7,556 nt of DNA from Bacteroidales bacterium UBA1256 (GTDB taxonomy: Bacteria > Bacteroidota > Bacteroidia > Bacteroidales > Paludibacteraceae). Location of the stretch: contig DBVU01000059.1 in the NCBI GenBank assembly GCA_002308195.1, positions 1,648 through 9,203 on the forward strand, in the 5' to 3' direction. The position numbers and the translations under genes are program-made. Each line of letters begins with the position of its first letter. Position 1 is the first letter of the stretch. Below the pieces are notes generated by a model. The model saw only the letters and a program-made list of their open reading frames with translations. It searched no databases and was not told the DNA's origin. Shown piece by piece: positions 1 through 5,274 of this stretch.

Positions 1-168
1 GAGAATATCGAGCGTGCGATTAAGAAGTTCAAACGTAAATTCGATAAGACGGGTGTCATTAAGGAGCTCCGCTCGCGTCAACAATTTGACAAACCGAGCG
101 AACTGAAGCGCATTAAAATGGCGCACGCTAAGTATGTGCAATCGTTGCACGCTCACGATGATAAGTAA
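1..168 (+). CDS. rpsU: 30S ribosomal protein S21, 3' part (N-terminus outside window)
   Basis: The first 55 codons are open from the window edge and end in TAA at 166-168. The translation starts ENIERAIKKFKRKFDKTG and continues through KELRSRQQFDKPS to a basic, Lys/His-rich end (HAHDDK). This is the Bacteroidales form of S21, a small basic protein of the 30S subunit that sits near the anti-Shine-Dalgarno end of 16S rRNA and helps initiation. The family is usually about 60-65 residues, so only roughly the first 8-10 residues and the start codon are missing. A strong terminator follows 8 bases after the stop, so the gene ends its transcript here and is not co-transcribed with the galactanase gene downstream. 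Identity is seen directly in the conserved KFKRKF and ELRSRQQFDKPS stretches; the role is family knowledge. Confidence 0.95.
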   Translation, partial: ENIERAIKKFKRKFDKTGVIKELRSRQQFDKPSELKRIKMAHAKYVQSLHAHDDK

Positions 169-176
169 TATCAGTT

Positions 177-212
177 AACAAGAGTCACTATGTGGTGGCT
201 CTTGTTTTTTTT
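177..212 (+). terminator. Rho-independent terminator of rpsU
   Basis: A 12-base arm at 177-188 pairs with 195-206 around a 6-base loop (TATGTG). Eleven pairs are Watson-Crick and one is a U-G wobble (185 with 198). The right arm runs into eight T's at 205-212. The wobble is stable only in the + strand RNA (it becomes C-A on the other strand), which fits termination of rpsU transcription. Confidence 0.93.
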
Positions 213-284
213 GCAATTTTGCAGATTGCACCATAAGTTCAATAATTTGACCTAAATGTGCAACGCGCGTATACAAAAAAGCAG

Positions 285-292
285 TAATTTTG
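285..292 (+). promoter_or_regulatory. Putative Bacteroidetes -7 promoter box for the GH53 gene
   Basis: TAATTTTG matches the Bacteroidetes primary-sigma -7 consensus TAnnTTTG exactly. It predicts a transcription start near 297-300 and a leader of roughly 35-40 bases before the ATG. I see no convincing TTG-type -33 element at the usual 19-21 base spacing (this stretch reads GCGCGTATAC), so the promoter may be weak or helped by an activator. The rest of 213-335 is A/T-rich and holds no gene that I can support. A similar string at 214-221 (CAATTTTG) lacks the leading T. Confidence 0.55.
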
Positions 293-335
293 CACCGTGA
301 TTTTTGTGTACCACTTGATTTTAATCTAACAATCC

Positions 336-398
336 ATGTATATGAAACGACTTTTCCTTCTCTTCGCAACCTTCGTTGCATGTCTTGGTCTGCAGGCG
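336..398 (+). other. Sec signal peptide of the galactanase
   Basis: Residues 1-21 carry K4 and R5, a hydrophobic core (LFLLFATFVACLGL) and an A-x-A-like end LQA before QF. The L-x-A-Q ending is common in exported Bacteroidetes proteins and fits signal peptidase I. C16 lies within the core, but its context (FVAC followed by LGLQ) is a poor lipobox. Confidence 0.85.
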
Positions 399-3300
399 CA
401 ATTTTCTTACACCAACATCGACAATTTCGAGTCGGGTAGTACCAATGCTACTGTTCTTTGGAGTGGTGCGGCTGCTGTTGTCAACAATTCTACCGGTACC
501 ACGGGTAGCAAGGTGCTGCAGGTAACCGACAATGCCGGTTATCCGTTTGTCAACATCCCTGTGTCGTTCGAGTCAGGCAAGACTTGGACCGACTACGACG
601 GTATCGAACTGAGCATCTATCCTAAGTCGGGAACCATCGCTGGCTCTGGCTCTAAGGCAGTCGGTCTTGACCTGTCCTTGCTCAAGGCGTACGAGAATGC
701 AGGCGTGACCTACAAAGATGCTTCGGGTTCAACCATCAGCGATGTCATCAGTTGGGTGGGCCAGAACAAGGGTGTCAACTACGTACGTATTCGTTTGTTC
801 GTTGACCCGACATCCAACTATGCAAAGGCGTTGGCAGGTGGTTCCAGCTACATGAATCAGTTGGGTGGCGACCTCGCTACGGTCAAGGTGCTGGGTAAGC
901 GTGTCAAGGATGCAGGACTCAAATTCCTGCTGGATATCCAGTATTCCGATGGTTGGGCCGATCCTGGCAAACAGTTGATGCCGGAGAGTTGGACGAGTAC
1001 GTGTACTTCACAAACAGCATTGCAAAACAAGGTCTATTCCTATACCAAGGATGTGCTGAATCAGTTGGTTGCTTATGGCGCTACGCCTGATATGGTGCAG
1101 GTGGGTAACGAGATCACCTACGGTATGTTCTATACCAGCTACGATACGCCCGCGGGCAATTATACCAATGGTGGTATCACGGCTAGTTATAGTTCCACCA
1201 ATGCAGGCCGGGCGGGTATCCATTGTTTTGCTACCTATTGGGCCGACAATACCCCTTCTCAGGACTCCTATTGGGTTAACCTGTGCAATGTGATTAAGAA
1301 AGGCTGCCAAGCCGTTCGCGAAGTGTGTCCAAGCGCAAAAATCATGCTCCATACCGAGCGTTCGGCCTATACCGACTGGAAGGCTACGGCTTCCGGCTAT
1401 ACCAATATGTACCTGGCCGAGATGTTCTACCAGAAAATGCAGGAGAAGAGTGTCGATTACGATGTTATCGGTCTCAGCTATTACCCGGAGGACCATGGCA
1501 CGATGGACAAACTCAATACTATCCTTTCTGCTTTGGAAAGTCGATTCCCGGCCAAGGAAATTATGCTGGCCGAATACGGCTATAGCAACAACTACTATCG
1601 AGGAAACAATAAGCCGGGTACGATAGGTTATTACAGAAGAAACGACACCAACAACAGCTGTCCGTTGGCGCAGAAAGAGTTCATCAGTGCGCTGATTTCT
1701 ATGCTCAACTCCCACTCGCGCGTCAAGGGTATGTTCTACTGGTTTGCCGAGGAGAACGAGTCTACCAATGCGGGACCATATGCCGGAGGTTATCGCAATT
1801 CGGGCTTATGGGCGAACGAATCCACCAATTATGCTAGCAACAAGACTAGTACGGCCTATTCCGCAACCAAAGGTTGTGCACTGCCGGCCTTGGATGTGTT
1901 GGCCGATTTCCAGGATGCTTCGTCTGTAGTTACCAAGTCGGCCTACTACGCGCAGACCTGGCTGAAATTCTACGATGCGGCAGGCACGGCTAGCTATCTG
2001 CACAAGAAGGTCGGACTGAACGTGGAGGACCCGTATGGCGCCGATTTCTCCGGTGGACTGGATAGGTGGTATACCGTTCGTTTTGGTTTCAATACCGATT
2101 CCATAGCTGCCTTTGCCAGCGCAGTAGGCAGTACCCCAAGCAGCATCAATCTGGAGCTGCGCAACTATACCAACCCGTCCGAAACCAACAATGATTTCTA
2201 TCTCGACAATGTCCGCTTCTATAAGGCGGTCAACGAGAGTTATGCCCTCGATTTCGAAGATGGCACGGTGGGCTATGCTTCCTCTGCCGTCCACGATGGT
2301 TTCTGCTATGGTTCGCAGGTGGTAGCCAACAATCCTAAGAAAGCAGGTATCAACACGTCCAACAAGGTCATGACTGTTACCAACACTTGGCAGTCTGGTT
2401 GCGATTTGTATCAGTGGTATGTCAATCTGCCCGCCAACCTCAGTCTGTACGATAGTATCTATATGGATGTTTACCCCATTAACACCGATACGTGGGTAAC
2501 TTTGTGGTTCAACGATGGCAGTAGTACAAAAATCTACGATGGTGCTGATTTCACTTCGTGGTCAGCCAATACATGGCATCGCTTGGCCATACCTCTGTCT
2601 AGCCTAAGTGACATGACCGCAACGCGCATGTATTTCGGTATGTGGGCTAGTGGTTATTCTATCGACAATATCACTTTCCACAAGGCTCCGGAGATATATA
2701 CCATAACCTGGGATGCTGCTACCAATGGCGGTACCACTGCTGCTACCACCACCAACGTGACGGAGGGCAATGCGCTCGGCACACTGCCTACGGCCACTAA
2801 GACAGGCTATACCTTCAGTGGCTGGTTCTCTGCACCTACGGGAGGCACCCAGATCACAGCCTCTACCGTCCCAACGGCTAGCGTGACCTACTATGCGCAG
2901 TTCACGCCTAACACCAACACGGCTTATACGGTACGCCATCTCTGGCAGAACATCAACGACAATGACTATACCTTGCATGAGTCGGAATCTAAGACCGGCA
3001 CCACGGGCGCACAGACTGCGGCTACCGCTAAGACCTACACAGGCTTCACGGCTAAGGCCTTCTCGCAATCAACTATCGCTGCCAACGGTTCTACCGTAGT
3101 GGATATCTACTATGATAGAAAGACCTATACTATCACATGGAAGGACGGCGATAACCAAACTATCGAGACCGACAATAACGTCCGTTATGGTGCTACACCT
3201 TCGTACAATGGCGCTACGCCAACCAAGACTGCCACAGCGCAATACACCTTTGCCTTCAATGGCACATGGAGTCCTGCTATTGCGGAAGTAACAGGCAACC

Positions 3301-5195
3301 AGACTTATGTTGCTCAGTTCGAAGCAACTCTCAACAAGTACACCATCCGCTTCCTTAACTGGAATGGCGTCGAACTTTATACCATGCAGGTTGAGTATGG
3401 CACCACGCCTGTCTACGAACCTCTTCCGCCTACCAAACCGCAAACAGACCAGTATAAGTATACCTTCGCTGGCTGGGATCCTGAGTTAGCGCCTGTCACA
3501 GGCGATGCTACCTATACCGCCGTCTTCACCGAGTCGCTGCAGGTGTACGAAGTCTGTTTCTTCAATGATGACGAGATTCTGGAGTGCGGCGAATGGGAAT
3601 ACGGTTCCACGCCTGTCTATCGCGGACCGGAACCGACCAAGGCTCCTGACGACACGTTCTTCTATACCTTCTGCGGATGGGGCGAGATCCATCCTGTCAA
3701 TGGCGACAACAGCTATTCGGCACAGTTCTGTGGCACATGGCGGTACTACGACGGAGTGGTTATCAACAGCAGCGATCCGACTATGGGAACCGTTGCGGCC
3801 AACCCGCAGAAAGATACCTACGAGTATGGCGAGGAGGTAACCGTCACCGCTACGGCTAACGAGGGCTACCATTTCACCGAGTGGCAGGACGAGGAAGGAA
3901 ACACCGTCAGCACGGAAACGACGACCACTGTCACCGTCACGGCTAACACCACTATCACGGCCGTCTTCGAGCCCAATACCAACACGCGCTATCTGGTTCA
4001 CCATTTGCAACAGAACCTCAACGACGACCTCTACACACTCGTCGAGACCGATACGCTCTATGGCACTACGGGCCGTCTGACCCAGGTAGAGACGGTACGT
4101 CGCAACTATCAGGGCTTCTATATCAAGTACTGCGAGGACGTACCTATCGCGGCTGACGGTTCTACCGAACTCAATGCGCTCTACGACCGTCTGACGTATT
4201 CTGTCCGCTGGATTGTGGAGAATGCAGAGCGACTCGATACCTTGCGCTACGGGGCTATGCCTGACTATGGCTCTGTGCCTACCAAGCAGGGCAATGCGCA
4301 ATATACCTACACTTTCGCGGGTTGGGATCCGGAGGTAGTCACTGTCACTGCCGATGCCACCTATCGCGCTATCTTCAGCTCGGAGGTTAACCGCTACACC
4401 GTCACTTTCCATGCTAACGGCCACGCCACCGATCCGGAGCAGGCCAGCGTAGAATATGGCCGGACCGTCAATTGTACCACGCTCTACGCCGACGACGGAT
4501 GGATCTTCGATGGCTGGTTCCGCGAAGCCGGATGCCAGACGCCGTGGGATTGCCTCCAGGACGTAGTCACCGCCGACATCGACCTGTATGCTAAGTGGAT
4601 TCCGAGCGAGAATATGTTCTACACCGTCAACTACTGGCAGCAAAATATCTACGACGACGACTATACGCTGGTTGAGTTCGAACAGATCAAGGGTACCACC
4701 GGCCAGATGACGCAGGCGGAGGCTAAGACCTACACGGGCTTCACTATGTTGCCGTTCAGTCAGGTTCCTATTGCGCCGAATACGGAAGTCAATATCTACT
4801 ACGACCGTCTGCGCTACGAGGTTAATTTCGTGGTGGAGGGTGTCGCCGTTCAGACCGATAGTGTTCGCTACTACGGCAGTGCGGAATATAGAGGCGAAAC
4901 GCCTACTAAGCCTGAGACGGATACGCATTACTACACCTTCTGGTGTTGGGACAAAGCGACCAACATGCCTATTGTAGCCGATGTCACCTTCACCGCCCTG
5001 TTCAACGAATATTCCAAGGGCGGTGGCACGGGCCTCGAGTCGGTTGTCATCACCGAAAGCGGCATCAGCGGACCGAAGGGTATGCGTATCTACGACTATA
5101 CCGGCAAGGATGTCACCAACGCCATGGATCATCTCTATCAAGGCACTTACATCATCGTCCTCGATGGTAAGACCAAGAAAGTCATGATTCCGTAA
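336..5195 (+). CDS. Secreted GH53 arabinogalactan endo-beta-1,4-galactanase with split beta-sandwich, long repeat stalk and T9SS-like tail
   Basis: 1619 residues. GH53 enzymes hydrolyse internal beta-1,4-galactosyl bonds in type I arabinogalactan and pectic galactan side chains (EC 3.2.1.89). Order of parts: signal peptide 1-21 (K4-R5, hydrophobic 6-19, likely cut after LQA); beta-sandwich first half about 25-100; GH53 barrel about 108-520; sandwich second half about 535-630; intact sandwich 636-783; tandem repeats 788-1561; T9SS-like tail 1565-1619. Family hallmarks in the barrel are GLDLSLLKAYENAGVTYKD, NYVRIRLFVDP, LLDIQYSDGWADPGKQ, MVQVGNEI with acid/base E259, DVIGLSYYP, and AEYGYS with nucleophile E413. 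About 154 residues separate the two Glu, against roughly 100-110 (from memory) in well-studied fungal and Bacillus enzymes. The extra length follows E259 and is rich in Tyr, Thr and Gly. The start at 342 (MKRLFLL) is equally possible and would shorten the protein by two residues; neither has a clear Shine-Dalgarno site, as is usual in this phylum. It has its own promoter and terminator. GH53 identity is very secure; exact substrate and surface location are inferred. Confidence 0.95.
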   Translation: MYMKRLFLLFATFVACLGLQAQFSYTNIDNFESGSTNATVLWSGAAAVVNNSTGTTGSKVLQVTDNAGYPFVNIPVSFESGKTWTDYDGIELSIYPKSGTIAGSGSKAVGLDLSLLKAYENAGVTYKDASGSTISDVISWVGQNKGVNYVRIRLFVDPTSNYAKALAGGSSYMNQLGGDLATVKVLGKRVKDAGLKFLLDIQYSDGWADPGKQLMPESWTSTCTSQTALQNKVYSYTKDVLNQLVAYGATPDMVQVGNEITYGMFYTSYDTPAGNYTNGGITASYSSTNAGRAGIHCFATYWADNTPSQDSYWVNLCNVIKKGCQAVREVCPSAKIMLHTERSAYTDWKATASGYTNMYLAEMFYQKMQEKSVDYDVIGLSYYPEDHGTMDKLNTILSALESRFPAKEIMLAEYGYSNNYYRGNNKPGTIGYYRRNDTNNSCPLAQKEFISALISMLNSHSRVKGMFYWFAEENESTNAGPYAGGYRNSGLWANESTNYASNKTSTAYSATKGCALPALDVLADFQDASSVVTKSAYYAQTWLKFYDAAGTASYLHKKVGLNVEDPYGADFSGGLDRWYTVRFGFNTDSIAAFASAVGSTPSSINLELRNYTNPSETNNDFYLDNVRFYKAVNESYALDFEDGTVGYASSAVHDGFCYGSQVVANNPKKAGINTSNKVMTVTNTWQSGCDLYQWYVNLPANLSLYDSIYMDVYPINTDTWVTLWFNDGSSTKIYDGADFTSWSANTWHRLAIPLSSLSDMTATRMYFGMWASGYSIDNITFHKAPEIYTITWDAATNGGTTAATTTNVTEGNALGTLPTATKTGYTFSGWFSAPTGGTQITASTVPTASVTYYAQFTPNTNTAYTVRHLWQNINDNDYTLHESESKTGTTGAQTAATAKTYTGFTAKAFSQSTIAANGSTVVDIYYDRKTYTITWKDGDNQTIETDNNVRYGATPSYNGATPTKTATAQYTFAFNGTWSPAIAEVTGNQTYVAQFEATLNKYTIRFLNWNGVELYTMQVEYGTTPVYEPLPPTKPQTDQYKYTFAGWDPELAPVTGDATYTAVFTESLQVYEVCFFNDDEILECGEWEYGSTPVYRGPEPTKAPDDTFFYTFCGWGEIHPVNGDNSYSAQFCGTWRYYDGVVINSSDPTMGTVAANPQKDTYEYGEEVTVTATANEGYHFTEWQDEEGNTVSTETTTTVTVTANTTITAVFEPNTNTRYLVHHLQQNLNDDLYTLVETDTLYGTTGRLTQVETVRRNYQGFYIKYCEDVPIAADGSTELNALYDRLTYSVRWIVENAERLDTLRYGAMPDYGSVPTKQGNAQYTYTFAGWDPEVVTVTADATYRAIFSSEVNRYTVTFHANGHATDPEQASVEYGRTVNCTTLYADDGWIFDGWFREAGCQTPWDCLQDVVTADIDLYAKWIPSENMFYTVNYWQQNIYDDDYTLVEFEQIKGTTGQMTQAEAKTYTGFTMLPFSQVPIAPNTEVNIYYDRLRYEVNFVVEGVAVQTDSVRYYGSAEYRGETPTKPETDTHYYTFWCWDKATNMPIVADVTFTALFNEYSKGGGTGLESVVITESGISGPKGMRIYDYTGKDVTNAMDHLYQGTYIIVLDGKTKKVMIP
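408..635 (+). other. First half of a split beta-sandwich (carbohydrate-binding-like) domain
   Basis: Residues 25-100 match the first half of the intact domain at 636-783. FESGST lines up with FEDGTV, VVNN with VVANN, SKVLQVTD with NKVMTVTN, and YDGIELSIYP (87-96) with YDSIYMDVYP (705-714). The match stops a few residues after Y95-P96, exactly where the catalytic domain begins. Binding to sugar is inferred only from the fold type and the link to a glycosidase; I cannot name a CBM family. Confidence 0.7.
657..1895 (+). other. GH53 catalytic (beta/alpha)8 domain
   Basis: Residues about 108-520. E259, in VGNEI at the end of strand 4, is the expected acid/base. E413, in LAEYGYS at the end of strand 7, is the expected nucleophile, as in clan GH-A. 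The domain closes with GMFYW and then NSGLWAN...ALPALDVL, the usual GH53 ending. The segment from about 262 to 310 is longer than in compact GH53 enzymes and probably forms an enlarged loop near the substrate cleft. Confidence 0.93.
1923..2225 (+). other. Second half of the split beta-sandwich domain
   Basis: Residues about 530-630. TWLKFYDAAGT (541-551) lines up with TWVTLWFNDGS in the intact copy (719-729), DRWYTVRFGFNTDS lines up with NTWHRLAIPLSSLS, and the ending YLDNVRFYK (622-630) lines up with SIDNITFHK (775-783). Together with residues 25-100 it makes one complete domain of about 175 residues interrupted by the GH53 barrel. Confidence 0.68.
2241..2684 (+). other. Intact beta-sandwich (carbohydrate-binding-like) domain
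   Basis: Residues 636-783, from YALDFEDGTV to SIDNITFHK. The alternating hydrophobic pattern, the many Trp/Tyr residues (W in QWY, DTW, TSW, NTW, GMW) and the terminal (I/L)DN(V/I)xF strand are typical of jelly-roll modules attached to secreted glycosidases. It serves as the internal reference that reveals the split copy around the catalytic domain. Family and ligand are unknown from reading alone. Confidence 0.65.
2913..3122 (+). repeat. 'WQN...GTTG...YYDR' module, copy 1
   Basis: Residues 860-929: TNTAYTVRHLWQNINDNDYTL, then KTGTTGAQTAATAKTYTGF and IAANGSTVVDIYYDRK. It follows an InlB-type module through a PNTNT linker and runs directly into the next InlB-type module. This repeat kind is common beside InlB-type modules in bacterial surface proteins; its ligand is unknown. 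Confidence 0.8.
3027..3049 (+). repeat. 23-base near-identical direct repeat, first copy (second at 4722-4744)
   Basis: The stretch coding AKTYTGFT in module copy 1 (3027-3049) differs from the one in module copy 3 (4722-4744) at a single base (A at 3041, G at 4736), a third codon position. The surrounding module sequence is far more diverged, and copy 2 lacks the match. Confidence 0.85.
3978..4193 (+). repeat. 'WQN...GTTG...YYDR' module, copy 2 (diverged)
   Basis: Residues 1215-1286: TNTRYLVHHLQQNLNDDLYTL, YGTTGRLTQVE, NYQGF, IAADGSTELNALYDRL. It keeps the framework of copies 1 and 3, but has LQQN for WQN and an unpaired-looking Cys in YCEDV. The PNTNT linker before it is shared with copy 1. 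Confidence 0.8.
4608..4811 (+). repeat. 'WQN...GTTG...YYDR' module, copy 3
   Basis: Residues 1425-1492: FYTVNYWQQNIYDDDYTL, KGTTGQMTQAEAKTYTGF, FSQVPIAPNTEVNIYYDRL. It is closest to copy 1 in its middle part (AKTYTGFT, FSQ) and shares a nearly identical 23-base DNA stretch with it. Confidence 0.8.
5028..5192 (+). other. C-terminal T9SS-like sorting tail of the galactanase
   Basis: Residues 1565-1619 follow a GGG linker. The end has the pattern of type IX secretion C-terminal domains and of the related short tails on Bacteroidales exported enzymes: MRIYDYTGKDV (compare IYDLNGRRV), then YQGTYIIV with G1603 and Y1605, then KTKKVMIP at the very end. At about 55 residues it is shorter than the usual 70-80, and an early NP motif is not visible. 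Export through T9SS is therefore likely but not certain. Confidence 0.7.
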
Positions 5196-5216
5196 AAAAA
5201 TATATAGCATCAAACG

Positions 5217-5255
5217 GAAAGGGGTGGCCATGCGGTCGCTCCTTTCTTTATATTC
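5217..5255 (+). terminator. Terminator of the galactanase gene (convergent with recG)
   Basis: Arm 5217-5229 pairs with 5234-5246 around the loop ATGC: 13 consecutive pairs, three of them G-U wobbles. TTTATATTC follows. On the opposite strand the same three positions become A-C mismatches and no T-run directly follows, so the hairpin is better built for the + strand gene than for recG. The T-run is interrupted, so efficiency may be moderate. The rest of 5196-5274 holds only a short A-run after the stop codon. Confidence 0.8.
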
Positions 5256-5274
5256 TCTCAAACAATTCCAAATT

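Larger units (their letters stand above)
2697..5018 (+). repeat. Coding tandem repeats: Listeria-Bacteroides/InlB-type modules forming a stalk
   Basis: Residues 788-1561 are an unbroken chain of modules of about 65-80 residues. InlB-type modules, recognised by a YTxxF start, EYGxxPxY, the YTFxGW turn and a final YxAxF, lie at 788-859, 930-998, 999-1067, 1068-1134, 1287-1350, 1351-1424 and 1493-1561. A divergent InlB module (GTVAANPQKDTYEYGEEVT, then EGYHFTEW and a TAVF end) is at 1136-1214. Between them sit three modules of another type, listed separately. Such modules are small beta-rich (grasp-like) units in surface proteins; here they probably hold the enzyme away from the membrane or bind matrix. 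That role is inferred. Confidence 0.85.

Noticed and set aside
213..223. Second promoter-like string GCAATTTTGCA upstream of the galactanase gene
   Set aside because: It directly follows the terminator T-run, lacks the first T of TAnnTTTG and has no -33 element. The exact match at 285-292 is a better candidate.
175..381. - strand open frame of 68 codons across the intergenic region
   Set aside because: It overlaps the rpsU terminator, the promoter region and the start of the galactanase gene. Its translation is low-complexity and basic, with no family match that I can see.
372..383. Possible lipobox FVAC (C16) in the signal peptide
   Set aside because: Phe at -3 is a poor lipobox residue, and the hydrophobic run continues to a better SPI site after A21. 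The T9SS-like tail also fits an SPI-processed protein.
1008..1715. Open reading frame of 235 codons on the - strand inside the GH53 domain
   Set aside because: It is the in-phase shadow of the catalytic domain, with no family resemblance and no promoter or terminator of its own.
3486..5261. Open reading frame of 591 codons on the - strand, antisense to the galactanase repeats
   Set aside because: It is in codon phase with the sense gene, so it stays open merely because TTA, CTA and TCA are absent there. Its translation shows no recognisable domain, and the sense strand has clear repeats of a known family.
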